Below, one piece after another: positions 45,181 through 56,613 of a stretch of DNA of 64,000 nucleotides. Source of the stretch: Selaginella moellendorffii (Eukaryota; Streptophyta; Lycopodiopsida; Selaginellales; Selaginellaceae); NCBI RefSeq assembly GCF_000143415.4, contig NW_003314347.1:271438-335437 (forward strand). Direction: 5' to 3'. The notes under the pieces are model-generated. The model saw only the letters and a list, made by a program, of their open reading frames with translations. It was not told the DNA's origin and searched no databases. The position numbers and the translations under genes are program-made. Positions within the stretch are counted from its first letter, which is position 1. Each line of letters opens with the position of its first letter.

Positions 45181-46312
45181 TGTAAGCCACAAATTTTTCC
45201 TTTCCAATTTGCCAGCTTACCTCGTCTATCCGACCAACACTGCCTTGGCTCGTGCTAAGTTCCCTTACCAAGGTTCTCGCCTATTGTACCAGCTCCTACT
45301 TGGTCCTACTTGGTTTTAGTTACTCACTACACGAGCACCGGAGTGTTAGCCATCCATCTACGGATTCCCAAATCTCTCCCAATCCCCCTCCCTAGGTTAA
45401 ACTGGACTTAAGGTTCGGCTACACTCCCCACAGGCACAAGCAGCTAAGCACACCAATCCTCCAGGTTTCTAACACCCCTTGGTACAACAAGACTTGATCA
45501 TGGGACCCTCTAAATCCCAAGCCTTGGGTGCAGCACTTGCTTCGAGATGTTAGGGTGAAACACCGTGGCCTAACGGCCCGGTATGGGTACCTCTACCCCC
45601 CCACTTCCATCCCGAAGGAAGGCCCAAGCCCTTAGGAAGGGTGAGGACCAATGAGCCGCATGGTACTCAAGTGGGGCACCACTCCACATGAGCCGGGAGC
45701 ACCGCAATTGGTTTCCCTTTCGGGAGTGGGAGCTGCTCTTGAGCACTTCCTTGGATGGCCCCTCCGGCACCAACCAAGTCCATACTCACTCCCACCCAAG
45801 GCCCCTCGGTCCCAGTCTCAACCTCAAGTCGGTTTGGAAGCCCCACTGGAGAGTCCCTTCAAAACTGGTTCCTAGACCTCACTATCCCTACTATACTTTT
45901 GGAACCCCTTGCAGCCCCCGCCCTGGGAGATGCACGCTTTGGGCTTTCACCCCTTGACCCGTATTAGTATTTGGACTTAGTCTCTGGCTCGATCTCGGAC
46001 TCGATTTCGGATCCGACTTCGGATTCGGTCTCAGACTCGATCTCGGACTCGATCTTGGACCCGATCTCGGACCCGACCTCGGACTTGACCTCGGACTCGG
46101 TCTCAGACCCGATTTCGGATCTCGGACTCCGTCTCGAACTCGGTCCCCGAGTCGGCCTCGGACTCGATTCCGGACTCTATTTCGAACTCGGTCTTCGAGT
46201 CGGTCTTGGACTCGATTTTCGACTTGGTCCCATCCGATGAACTCTTTGTCATTTTGGTCATGCTTTCGGGGTTCCTTTAGCCTACAACACCTCGGCGAGT
46301 TGGTTCCTTACA
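45181..46312 (-). repeat. Inner gypsy 5' LTR (1132 bp)
   Basis: TGTAAG...CTTACA; near-identical to the 3' copy with scattered substitutions and one missing 12-bp unit. Confidence 0.93.
45968..46235. repeat. 12-bp-period tandem array inside the 5' LTR
   Basis: Same CTCGGACTCG-type units as at 39629-39895. Confidence 0.9.
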
Positions 46313-46511
46313 CTCTTGTTATAAAAACGAGCTTGGAAAGTAAACACTGGATGAACCGGTGCCGAGTGAACCCCTTGATGATACTCTTGAAAGAAAGATG
46401 GAGGGATCACTAACTTATTCGCGCAAGGTCCCTCTGTTACTTGCGCGACTCCTCGTTTCCCAGATGCACCTTGGTGTCCAAACCTTCCACCGCAGCAGCA
46501 CCAACAGGACA

Positions 46512-47377
46512 TTATTGACGCCAAGGTCTCCATCCAGGAAATGGAGGTCGCCAATCCGGAAAGCGTCGACAACACCGATAAGTATGACCAACTTCATCAC
46601 ATGCCCAGCAATGAACATCACAGCCACGACCACGTCCGCGCCCTTGTCCGTGGACTCGAGTAGCAACAGCATCAACCTCTATTGGAACAAGACCATCACT
46701 CATAGGAAGTGGAGCTGAAGGACGTGCAGCAAGAAGTGGAAGAAGCGACGTCTCATAACATTATGCCAAGCGAAGAGCATCGTCAAGGGTGGCAGGAGCA
46801 AGTGCATGCACAAGGCTGACAAGATCTTGACAAAGTGCTGGCCACAACATTCCTAACTTGATCCGCTCTGACATATTAGGCTCCATATAAAGCAAAAGAC
46901 TTCGGAAACAAATGCCAAATTGCATCACCGACTCAGATGGCCCTTGGCTAAGACGATGCAATTGTTGGAAGGCATCGTCACAATCGTTGGTATGTCCGAA
47001 GGCGTGTTTGAAGACGTCCGGAAGAACACTACAATCCCCACGAGTGGCCGCACTCAATCCATTGTACCACTGCAATGCCGTCCCTTGAAGACACGTGGGA
47101 AACTCATGCAAACATGGAGCATCATCCCAAGAATGATATGTGGGAATCACCGTGAAGTGATCGAACCAATGGTACACATCATCCCTAAGATTCCCACGAA
47201 AGAACTCTGGCCGAACGCGAAAATCGGCACCAAGAGCAGGAGGAGTTGGACCATGTGCTGTGAATGCCGCCATCAATTGAGTTTGGTTGTTCAATTGTTC
47301 AATTGCAAGCGCATAGCATCAAGCAATTGAACCAACTGATGCTCTAGAGTCAAAGGAGGAGATTGCGGATTGGCCAT
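46512..47377 (-). pseudogene. Outer gypsy gag and zinc knuckle
   Basis: Starts at an ATG at 47377; a frame change near 47295 follows. The capsid part has RPEFFRGNLRDDVYHWFDHF, LQGTALQWYNGL and FQQLHRLSQG-ESVMQF. A CWACDEVGH---CC knuckle near 46580 ends the part upstream of the inner insertion. The reading frame is split into at least three pieces. Confidence 0.8.
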
Positions 47378-47610
47378 GAAGATGAACGAAAAAGAAAGAG
47401 CAAAAAAAGAGAAATGACAAAAAGCTAGAAAGAAATGGTAAATCTAAACAATGCAAAAAGCTGGATCTAAACCAAAATCCTGAAAGGAAAGAATAAAAGA
47501 AAGGAAATAGAAAAAGCTAGATCTAGATGATGCAAAAGCTAGATCTAAACCGAAATCCCAAATCCAAGCACTCCCCAAGGACAATCAAAAGTGCCCCTCA
47601 CCTCCACCAA

Positions 47611-47785
47611 TGTGAGTGCATGGAATATGGAAAGGGAATACAGAAATATGCATATCAATTAGCTTAAAAACCCTAGCTTATATACAGGAGCGAGTGGTCC
47701 GGATTGAAACTAATCCAACGGCTACTAAAATCCCACTACGCTAATATTAGTATACGGCATCGTAGCCATACACTTGGCCTTCACA
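47611..47785 (-). repeat. Outer gypsy 5' LTR (175 bp)
   Basis: TGTGAG...TTCACA; pairs with 35297-35470 over its whole length with about 10-15% visible differences by eye. Confidence 0.88.
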
Positions 47786-48479
47786 GGATATAGATTTCAT
47801 ATGGCATTTTTAGTAAAATTTTAAAATATTCTAGAATAAATTATATCATAGTTAAGAGCAAAAAATTTAAAAATTGTATTAAAATTAAAAAGCTATAGTA
47901 AAAAAATAAATATACTAAACTTAGATATAGTTTATTTATGTAATATTTTTATAATTTTTTTTGTTATTTTAGCAAAATGGTCATCTTTTTAGAAAGTTAT
48001 AAAAGCTTTTTAAGGAACAATATTAGTGTGGATGTTAACATTCAAAACAACAAAACTTTACTTAAGACTGCAAAAAACTTGAAAAAAAATTTAATATAAT
48101 ATTTATATTAACACCTAGAAATATTGTATAGTTTCCCACAAATAAATATCTTATGAAGGTTTATATCAATTTGTGCAACGCTCTCTTTTAACATTTCAAC
48201 TACATCTATCATACTATGTTGCAACATGTTAAAATTTAAATATTTCCTGTGTAATCATAATTTTTCCATAAAGTTAAAATATAAAAAATTAGTAAAAAAA
48301 GAATATACATTTTTCTTACAACTTCTGTTTTTGTCCTTTTATGTTTAATGTTGTTATTTTTTATTATGAAAGTCTTGAAATTATCATTTTGATATTTTCT
48401 TTAAACAAAATTTAACAAATTGATCCACCATTGTTGATATATGTATAAGTTTGTTTTGATACCCACTATAATTATATTT

Positions 48480-49000
48480 TTGTAATATTTTATTTTATTT
48501 TTAGTTTTTTATAATAAATTTATTAGGATGTGTTATTAGAAATCCAACATTCTTTGCCATCAACGAAAAATTCAAAAACAAATTAAAAATTTAAATTAAT
48601 ATTATGAAAATTTAAAAAATCCTTAATGTATTATATATAATGGGAATATATAATATATGTTAATTTTATTTCTAGTTATTCTTTATAACAAAATTTTTTT
48701 ATATGTGTATGGAAGTATAACATTTCTTGCTATTAATGAAAAGTTCAAAAATAAAAAACAACAAAGGTAAAATAAACATATGATGTTAAAATTTAAAATT
48801 TTAATAATGTAATATATATAGTAAAAAATTGTAATATATGTTGATTTTATTTTTATTTCTTATTTATAAGAAATTTGTTATAATGTGTTGTAGGAAATAC
48901 AACATTATTTGTTATAAAAAAAAACTTCAAGTATAAAACATAACAAAGCAAGAAGATATATGATATTAAAATTGAAAAATTTAATAATGCAACTAACGGC
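48480..49000. repeat. Three diverged tandem units of about 175-180 bp
   Basis: Landmark AA(A)T(C/A)CAACATT-TTTG at 48541 recurs at about 48714 and 48895, each followed by a AAAA-TTCAA run and AACAA. The units are heavily mutated. A fourth, isolated relative lies near 50478. Confidence 0.65.
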
Positions 49001-49009
49001 ATATACTGA

Positions 49010-49870
49010 CACTCAGGTTGGTTAGTAATGTCTTGTTGCCTACTGAATTAATGACTTTCTCTAAGATAACACAATAGAGTTGCTAATAACAGAAGCTTGA
49101 AAAAGCCTTGCAAAAGTAAGATAAAATGAAAACATGTGTAACTCTCTTAACTTGTTTACTATGTAGAAATGTGGTGCTAACAAAATCTTTAAAGAAGAAA
49201 CCCCAAGAAGAAAATACGAAATAGGAAGATTGTAAGCTTCTAAATTTAAACTTTTTTGGCACCCTACCCCTTGAGTCGAGCCTAGCGGGAGCAAATTAGA
49301 TCTGCTACTTGTCAATCAATATACAATGTGATTCCTATAATCAACCAATAGAGTCAGACCAAAGACTTCTCTAATACTAAATGTAAACTCCTAAATTTGA
49401 AATTTCCAGAACAAAGGGGGTGCACTCTCGCTCATAGTTACTTTCCTTTTATATTTGAACCCTTATGGATCATCTTTTGAGTTGTTCATTTTGGTTGCTT
49501 ATAAAGATGGAAAGCATAGAGAGGCAGAAGCTCTAGAACAAAAACTTGGAAAACTTATATTAAAGAATGATGAAAACAAAAGGCCGAAAAAGGACAAAAG
49601 CATATAAATTTGTAAACTATATACTATCACTCAGGTTGGTTGCCAATATCTTGTTGCTTTCTTCACTAATAACTTTCTCTAGGATGAGGGAATAGTGCTG
49701 CAAAAAATAGAAGAATACAAAATAAAGTTGGAAGAAGGTTTGTGAAAGTAAAATGAAATGAAAATATGTGTAGACCTCTTAATTTTTTTTGCTATGTAGA
49801 AATGTGACACTAATAAAATCTTTGGAGAAGAAACTCTAAGAGGAAAAAAAGAAATAAGAAGATGCAAAAT
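49010..49870. repeat. Two diverged direct copies about 610 bp apart
   Basis: ACTCAGGTTGGTT followed by TCTTGTTGC and AATAACTTTCTCTA-GAT occurs near 49013 and again near 49629. Similarity continues about 240 bp, seen also as matching minus-strand translations around VSSLKILLAPHFYI and VSSPKILLVSHFYI. No function inferred. Confidence 0.75.
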
Positions 49871-51224
49871 GTAAAGAGATAAAGGCCTTGGAACAAAAAA
49901 TTAAAGAACTTACGCTGGCAATCAATAAGGAAAAAAACTTCTCCGTTTACCTCAAAAAGGTTTATAAGAGTGATTGAAAAACATTGTTAACTTTGGAATT
50001 TACAAAAGTTAAAGTTAATACGTCAAAAAATTAATGAAATACTCAATTCTCAAAGCCAAACAAAGAACCATGGCACTTTAAAGTTTAATTCTTTTTTTCA
50101 TTCCATATTATTTTCTAATAACGCCATCACGTTACAAGCCCAAGATCTTTGCAGAGCCTAGCAGATTCACCAGAGAAGATTTTTTTGGTGTACCAACGTT
50201 AGTGTTTACAATGTAAAATTTAAAAAGGTGAAGGCTCAGTTCGAATACGATATAAATATAATTCTTAAAGTTCTTGTTAGTTTATAAAACTCTCTTTAAA
50301 TAAACACAAACAATTTTAGCATTACATTTATCAAACTAGGCTTTTTTGGTCTACTGATACTAATTGAAGGAAATGATTTAAAAGTGAGTTGGTAAATACT
50401 ATTTCATTTTGTGGTTTTTCACTGATTTTTTTCATAATTGTTTTCTACATCAAGTTTAGTAGGCTGTGTTGTGGGAGACACAATATTACTTATTGCAGAC
50501 CAAAAATTCACAATCGAAAACAACAAAAACAAGATCTATAGAGATTAGAAAAATCAACGGTGCTAAATATTTAGTAGGAACAAGTTATAAATGCATGTTT
50601 AAAATGTTTTATAAACTTTGTTTTTCTATAGGAAATATCAAAAAAATTTAGTGCATTTATAACAAAATGCAAAAAGCAAACTTTTAAAATATTTTCGACA
50701 TTGTTATCTTGGCAAAAGACATAATAACAAATAATGGTTTGATATAAATATAGTTCTCATAAATTATTATGGTAAACCTTTTTATTGTGTTTTATTTTAT
50801 CATTGTTAATATTTCTTTTGACATCTTTTTAACCTGCAAGAAAAATCCATAGTTGTACCTTATAAAAGAAGATAAAATAAAGGCATAACAAGTATCAAAA
50901 CAAACTTATAGGCAATGATAAATAAGTTTATTAGAATTTGTTTAGAAAAAAAATTGATATAGTAGCTTCAAGACTTCCAACAACAACCAAAGGACAGAAA
51001 AAAAAGTTGTAAAAAAAGTGTGTGTCTGACAGGTAAAAATTTCAAAGTTGTTCTTTTTTACTAATTTTACATTTTTGCTTTGTGAAAAAACTATACTTGT
51101 TTGGGAAATATCAAGTTTTTAATATCTTTCAACAAGCTATGATAGGTGTGGTTGAAGTGAAAATATCAATTTTTTAACATCCTCCAACAAGCTACAATAG
51201 GTGAAATTAAAGCATTAAAGGGGA

Positions 51225-52993
51225 ATGGAGGGAAAATCAATATATGAATTTTTTAACCTTCATAAAATAAGTGTTTGTAGAGAACTATGCCTATTTTGCC
51301 AAGTGCTAATAAATGGTATATTGTTTTTTTGTTTCAATTTCTTCAGTGCTTTTTTACAGGGATCAGATGTACAAGTTCAAAACTTTGTGACAAAGTTGGG
51401 GTACTGGAAAGAGTCAATGAATTCACTAGAACAAACAGTAGCAAGCTTTGGAATGTAGGAGAACTGGACAGTATACAAAGAGGTACCATGCAATCGTATC
51501 CACACCTGAGAACTTTCTCAGTTAGTGCTCACTCTCAAATGATGAGCTTTTACCTCTTCGTAAGGTTGAACATGGTTGAACGCTGAGCTCGTCCAGAAAG
51601 TGGAAAACTGTAAGCAGGATTTTTCCGGCTCAGAGCTTCTGCTTCTTCAAACGTCCATGTTCGAGTTCACCTCCAAGGCCCTCCACCACGTCTGCTTTCC
51701 TCCACAGGCTTCCTCAACGTGGCCTTGCACCAGGTCTGGCGGGATCTCCAAGAATTCCAGCTCCAGCTGTAGCTATGCTCAGAGCATGCTGACTAGACTT
51801 GTTGCTGAACTACCCTCGCAGTATTATCCAGCAGGATTGGTCAGAGTTGCTCCCCGATGCGACTGCCTGCTACAGTGCTATATGGGCGCGGCAGCTGATC
51901 CTGTGGAGCAAAGCACAATTTCCAGCAGATGGGAATCGTGGAGACAGAAGGTCCAGCAGGACGAAAACGTTGGTGGAACCGAGCGCTACACCTCTTTTTT
52001 CTTCCGCTCATTCTTCTTCGACAAGGAGTGACGAGGCAACACCAGGAGTGACAGCAGCTCTCGACACTGGAGCAGGAGGTCCACCACGATCGTCACTGGA
52101 GATGAGGTACAGTGCTGTAATCTAGGTTGGAGCTTATATGTTTCTTGCTTTCCTGCTAGATGCAAGACTAACGATCCAATCCTCATCGTCGAAGCAAGCT
52201 TAAACAAGGGATGGTTCAAAATGGTACTTCAAGCAGGTGATATGCCGACGACGATGGTGCTCTTGCAGCTCAGGTGGCCATCCTTCAACATGGCAGAGAC
52301 ATATCCAAAGGGAATACTCGTGGTATCAAGAATTCGATTCATGGTTTCGAGATAGGTCCTCACGCTGAGATCTACTATGCTAACCATGATGGAAGCTTGT
52401 GCACGGGGGGTTTGAGTCAGCAGGATGAAGTCTACCTTTCACGAATGGCTTAAGGCCGACAAGCTCCAGATTCTCCGGCTCTCAATAATTCACTACAACA
52501 TGTGCTTTTTCCAGAGTCTAGAGTTACTCCAGCCGCGATCGAGGAGAGGGGAGTGCTCGGGGGTTGCCACGATCTTGAGGAATGAAAAGTAATCCAATCT
52601 TGAACAAGTCTAGATCCTTTTTTTTCGAGCATGTAAACGACTTACTGGTTGCTGCCTTTGCAGCGCTGGTTCCATTCGGCTGGATTTCCCAGCATTGCAC
52701 CTGATAGAAAAGCAGGTGACAAAACTTGTAGAGAAAGCAATCTCGCAAGCCTGATTGTCCCAGGATGTGGCGATGAGATGGTTCGCTTTGGTTCGCTAAA
52801 CGAGAGATCACACCCGTAAGAGAGATGTTTGCGCGGGAGCGTTCTGTGTGATTCGTCCTCTCTAAATCCACCAGGAGCGCCCAAAAACGCTTTCTCGCCA
52901 ACAACAGATCTTCCACTCCCTTGGACGCACAAGCACAAAAACCAAGAGTTGAATCGATTTCAGACAGATTTTCATTTATTTGTTACATTCAAG
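51225..52993. other. Gene-like fragments, not identified
   Basis: Base composition returns to the host-gene level. Open, protein-like stretches occur on the plus strand (51576-51708 with ENCKQDFSGSELLLLQTSM ending at a CAG/G acceptor-like site; 51799-52108 ending at a GAG/GTACAG donor-like site; 52310-52452). They are in changing frames with stops between and match no family I know. They may be remains of the 5' part of the lysozyme-like gene or unrelated captured pieces. Confidence 0.35.
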
Positions 52994-53756
52994 ATTGTCC
53001 CAGAAGTCTGCTGGGAGCAATAGGGTGGACTGTTCCGATGGAGACGGTGGTGCCAGCATTGGGCCTCTCCAGATCTCCGAGCACTACCATGTCGATGCCT
53101 GGAACCATCCTGGCTATGCTGCCGGTATGGTTCTTCTCTTTCTTCGTTCTCTATTTTCTTCGTTGGTTTTTTACAGTAGTTAGTCCACGCGGAGAACATG
53201 GTGGCCTATTGGATGAGGTACTGCTCGGAAGCTCTAACACAACATGACTGGGAAATTCTAGCTAAGATTCACAATGTTACAAAGTTGTGTGATGGGTGGA
53301 ACGTAGCAGCTTTGCTGATGGTTTGCTTTTCCTCTTTGAGACTGTAGGTGGTCCTCAAGGTCCTCAGAGAAAAAAGACAACGTATTACTGGAGCAAGGTT
53401 TCCAGGTACCTGGAAGACAATCACAAGCACGTCTCTCCCTTTCCGTCGCCTGCGAGACCCAAATGTAAGATCTATCCATCAACTTCCAAGTTTACGAATC
53501 TGGACAAACGAATAGAATGCAAGCTGAAGCACGGTGAGGCTCCCTTTCATCTCTCTTTGCCAAGGATTTTCTAAAAGTTTCTCCATCTACAGGTTTGAAA
53601 GTCTTAGCTGCGGAAAGACGATTGCCGATTGTCAAGCACGCCAGGCTTCAAGTACGAAGACTCCCTTTCACAGACATTTCTTCCACAGATTCTTACGGAG
53701 TTGGCTCGGCTACTGCCACTGGACCTGTCGGAGTGTGTCGACCGAAGAAACGATGA
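52994..53756 (+). pseudogene. Lysozyme-superfamily domain gene, probably decaying
   Basis: Exon pieces: 52994-53125 with VDCSDGDGGASIGPLQISEH; 53190-53274 with HAENMVAYWMRYC and EILAKIHN; 53347-53534 with GGPQGPQRKKTTYYWSKV; and about 53593-53756. The order SIGPLQI, then MxxYWxRY, then IHNGGPxG, then T-YW is that of invertebrate-type/destabilase-like and related lysozyme-fold muramidases. Defects: after IHN the expected intron donor is displaced by one base (AATGTTACA), so IHN and GGP cannot be joined with a canonical GT in frame; and the residue where a catalytic Glu would be expected, just before SNRVDC, is Lys in KSAGSN. No signal peptide exon was found. It could be a pseudogene, or a gene whose true splicing I have missed. 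Confidence 0.5.
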
Positions 53757-55552
53757 ACGCTTTTGAGTTCTCTCCAGTTCCAGGGCAGGCTGATTACACC
53801 ACGCCGGTTATGAATCCAGAGAACGTTCCTGAGACTGGTGCTGAGACTGGGATTTCCCCTCCGGTATTTTAGCGAATGCCAGCCTGGGAAAACTGGACCG
53901 CAGGCAGAAAGAATTTCGCCATTAGTTAGAAAGTTTTGTTAGTGGAACTTCGATATTGGTTTACCATTGAGCAAACGTTTAGTGCTGTGGAAGAAATGTC
54001 TGTGAAAGGGAGTTGAAGCCTGGAGTGCTTGTTAACAATTGGCATTTGTCTACGACTGTAGATGGAGGAACTGTTAGAAAATCCTCACCGCCAAGCTTAC
54101 CGCCATGTCCTCGCTCAATCTAAGAACTTGAAAGAACTTGAAGTAAACACCCTGCTGCAATGGCGAGGAAGAAGGAGAAGAAGCATTCTCCCTGGGATCC
54201 TGCCGCCAAAACGAACAAATTCCACAGGGATTACTTGATTACAGACATTCTACTGATACAGGTGTGCTGGGAGCACCCCTTTCTTGATCATCCTCTCTCT
54301 CACGTCGTAGATCCTAATCGGCTCCACAAGATCATCCTCGGCGACATTGGCAACCCCATAATCCGTGATCATTCTCCGCTGCACTGCCTCCTCGATCACG
54401 GCTGGAGTCCACTCGTCCACTTTGGCAGCAGCCTCAAGGAAGCCATCTTCGACGACGTAGAGCGCTTGGAGGATTCGCTTCTGCCCGTTCCAATCCACAG
54501 GTGTAAACGCCTGAATCAGACCATACTCATCCGGTCCCGTGACGCGAGTCGTCTCCTTCGTATCCATCCCTACCTCTATTCCCTTTCTTATACAAGGATT
54601 CAAGGGCTCAGATGCGTCCGACAGCCGACGGTGACGATTATTTCCTAGTCTGCCTCTCTAAGCTTTCCCGCTTGCACACTTCCATTGGCAAACAAGTTTG
54701 TTTCCTTGCCACTCGCTCGCTACGTTGCCCAAAAGTACTATGTATAAACAGCGTGTGTTTTCCATATTCACTAGGGAGAGCTTTCCCGACGTGTTGATCC
54801 AGACGTCCAACACTCTACCGCTTGAGCAACACGAAGTTCTGCCTCAGTTCCTGATCGATGCACCTATATCTGCGTTCTTATCTCGCGCTCTGTCGTCCAA
54901 GGAAGGAGGAGTGTTTGATGGTCCCAGGGATCACATGGTGGGCGGCAGCAAGCTGCAGTTTACATCCTCGGGACGGTGACTGGGGCGGACTCCCAGCAGC
55001 GTCTCCGATGCACATGGACAATAGAGCTGCTCAGCATAAGGCGTTCAGGTGGAGGCTGAGTGCCTGGCCAAGCCCGTCATCCACTACGAGGAGATAGTGA
55101 TGGAAACAAAGCAGCTGCTAGCGATGAGAAGCTGTGTGAGCTTCTAGAATGATGCCAGTGCAGTGATCCTATGATCGTAACTGTTGCGAGGACATAGATC
55201 GAAAACATGTTTTGTTCGCAGTATTGTAGGACGAGGCAGCTGAACAGAATTCGGTGGAGCAAAGGGTTCAGTCACGACTAGGGAGGAAGGAGTATGCGCC
55301 TTTTCCATCGAGCAACCAGCAGATGATCATCACTGGAAGGGCGCACATTACAACTTCAAGAAACGCAATTCACGGCGATTGTCCATGATTCTAATCCCGG
55401 GCGGTGGTGGTGGTATTTTGTCGAGCATGATCTCCACAGGGCTGGCGGCCAAGAATCTCTTTTGATCTTTGAACGTGTGATCTAGGGAGCAGGGCTAACT
55501 GAGGTCTTGGTGACGCCTTTGATCCGGAATCTAGACCACACAGGGTACAGTA
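53757..55552. other. Fragmentary coding-like region, not identified
   Basis: Includes a short possible exon at 54160-54261 (MARKKEKKHSPWDPAAKTNK, ending at CAG/GTGTG), a plus-strand frame at 54770-54979 with FLIDAPISAFLSRAL and DHMVGGSKLQFTSSGR, and another near 55340-55490. None is recognised and stops separate them. Composition is like host genes rather than the neighbouring retroelements. Confidence 0.35.
54250..54603 (-). CDS. Unidentified 117-aa open frame
   Basis: The minus-strand frame reads as natural protein: WNGQKRILQALYVVEDGFLE, AAKVDEWTPAVIEEAVQRRM, VRERMIKKGVLPAHLYQ. It is acidic and helical with no signal peptide or membrane segment. The ATG at residue 13 is more likely the start than the listed end. 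The plus strand is open too over this length, so the strand is not certain. I do not recognise the family. Confidence 0.35.
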   Translation of the reverse strand: MNPCIRKGIEVGMDTKETTRVTGPDEYGLIQAFTPVDWNGQKRILQALYVVEDGFLEAAAKVDEWTPAVIEEAVQRRMITDYGVANVAEDDLVEPIRIYDVRERMIKKGVLPAHLYQ

Positions 55553-55753
55553 TGTTGGAGCCGAAATCCAAGGTGTGATAGGCATCTTGAATCATGGAGA
55601 TCAAGGGCCACATTCAGCAGCAAATTTTGGGAGAAATTCCTGGACATAACTAGTATATAGCTAGTGTTTCTTCTTCTTTCTACAAGTAGTTGTTTCCAGC
55701 TTCCTTCTGAAAAGATCATGTTTATTCTTTGCTCTCATTCTGGCTCTTTATCA
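55553..55753 (+). repeat. Copia 5' LTR (201 bp)
   Basis: Pairs with 61186-61385; shared landmarks GGTGTGATAGGCA, GAGAAATTCCTGGA and TTCTTTGCTCTCATTCT. Confidence 0.9.
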
Positions 55754-55992
55754 TGGTATCAGAGCAGGATCAAAAAAATGGAAATGCTGCCACTTTCTCA
55801 AATGGCCGTTCCATTTTCATTTTTGATGGATCTGGAAACTTCTCGAGCTGGATCAAAGGTGAGGGAGTTTGGGGCATTGTCAATAGTGACAAGCTGAAGC
55901 CAGGAGCTGATGTGGGCTATCAGAAGGCAGATACCTGGAGTCAGCGTGAGAGCAAGGGCATGGCAACAATTGGGCTCACATTGACGGAGTGA
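55754..55992 (+). pseudogene. Copia gag N-terminal part
   Basis: After the primer site comes a frame with NGRSIFIFDGSGNFSSWIK and TWSQRESKGMATIGLTL, like the DUF4219/UBN2 capsid start of copia elements. It is cut by the element at 55990. Confidence 0.75.
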
Positions 55993-56451
55993 TAAAAGAG
56001 GTAGCAACTGCTGGATATATGAAGCTATATGTACATGGGCTGTGGCAACTGCCTAATGCCACATCATCCTAATTGCCTAGCTAAGCATCTACCTGAGTAA
56101 CTAATCTCAACACTCCCACTTAGGCGTGTCTACAAACTAAGACAAAGCCTGAACATAAGATGCTCAACATGCATACAACTGATGAGAAAAACTACAAAAG
56201 GAAAAAACTCATCTAAACTGGTGGTACTCCACTGACTCCCACTCAAAGCAACTACATCTAGGGCTTGCTGCCTCTGCCACTCTTGGCTGCTTTGGCTGTT
56301 GTTGCTCCTCTCTTGGAGCTCTTTTGCCACTGCTAGGCTTCTCAACCAACTCTGCTGTTGCTATCTACCGCACTCACTTGGCTGTTGCTGCTCTTCTTTT
56401 CAAGCATATTGTGCTTGTGCTGCCGTTTTGCTTTTTGGCCTGTTGAGTCAA

Positions 56452-56613
56452 TGTAGCGCACTTTGTTTATCTCCCCTTAAGCTAACTGGAAAAGGGGCAA
56501 TTGCTTGATGAGAGAGCCTTTAGTGGCTATTTTATCCTCATTTATCCCCAAAAGTTCTAAGGATTCACGGTAACAATATATCTAAATCTCATCCCATGAT
56601 CACATGCACTACA
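56452..56613 (-). repeat. 162-bp LTR copy A (inverted)
   Basis: TGTAG...CTACA; the reverse complement matches copies B and C over their full length (TGATCATGGGATGAGATTT, then AAGCAATTGCCC). Confidence 0.85.

Larger units (their letters stand above)
38829..46312 (-). mobile_element. Inner Ty3/gypsy chromovirus inserted into the outer element
   Basis: The LTRs are 38829-39972 and 45181-46312, beginning TGTA(A/G)G and ending CTTACA. The 5-bp sequence CTCTT flanks both sides (38824-38828 and 46313-46317), a perfect target-site duplication. On the minus strand a TTTGTTATCAGAGCC segment next to the 5' LTR is close to the usual initiator-Met tRNA primer site, and GGGTGGTGGAGT precedes the 3' LTR. 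Gag, protease, RT, RNase H, integrase and a chromodomain follow in order. Several stops and frameshifts make it non-autonomous. The insertion is younger than the outer element, since it breaks it. Confidence 0.93.
35297..47785 (-). mobile_element. Outer Ty3/gypsy LTR retrotransposon, interrupted by a second element
   Basis: The LTRs are 35297-35470 (3') and 47611-47785 (5'), both TGTGAG...TCACA and clearly similar. Coding is on the minus strand in the order gag, zinc knuckle, protease, reverse transcriptase, RNase H, integrase, which is the gypsy order. A purine tract (GAGAGGAGGGGATGA on the minus strand) directly precedes the 3' LTR, and a TTGGTGGAGG... segment follows the 5' LTR where a primer-binding site should be. 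The element is split between the zinc knuckle and protease by the inner element at 38829-46312. Flanking 5-mers (GGTAT and GGATA) are similar but not identical, so the target duplication has decayed. Frameshifts and stops show it is inactive. Confidence 0.88.
47786..51224. other. AT-rich repeat region, no gene
   Basis: Very AT-rich. Open frames are short and compositionally biased. Holds at least two families of diverged repeats, given below, and another related unit near 50450-50530. Confidence 0.7.

Noticed and set aside
54775-54850. tRNA-like segment on the minus strand (GCTCAAGCGGTAGAGT)
   Set aside because: It resembles a D-arm, but no T-arm (GGTTCRANYCC), no proper anticodon stem-loop and no matching acceptor stem follow.
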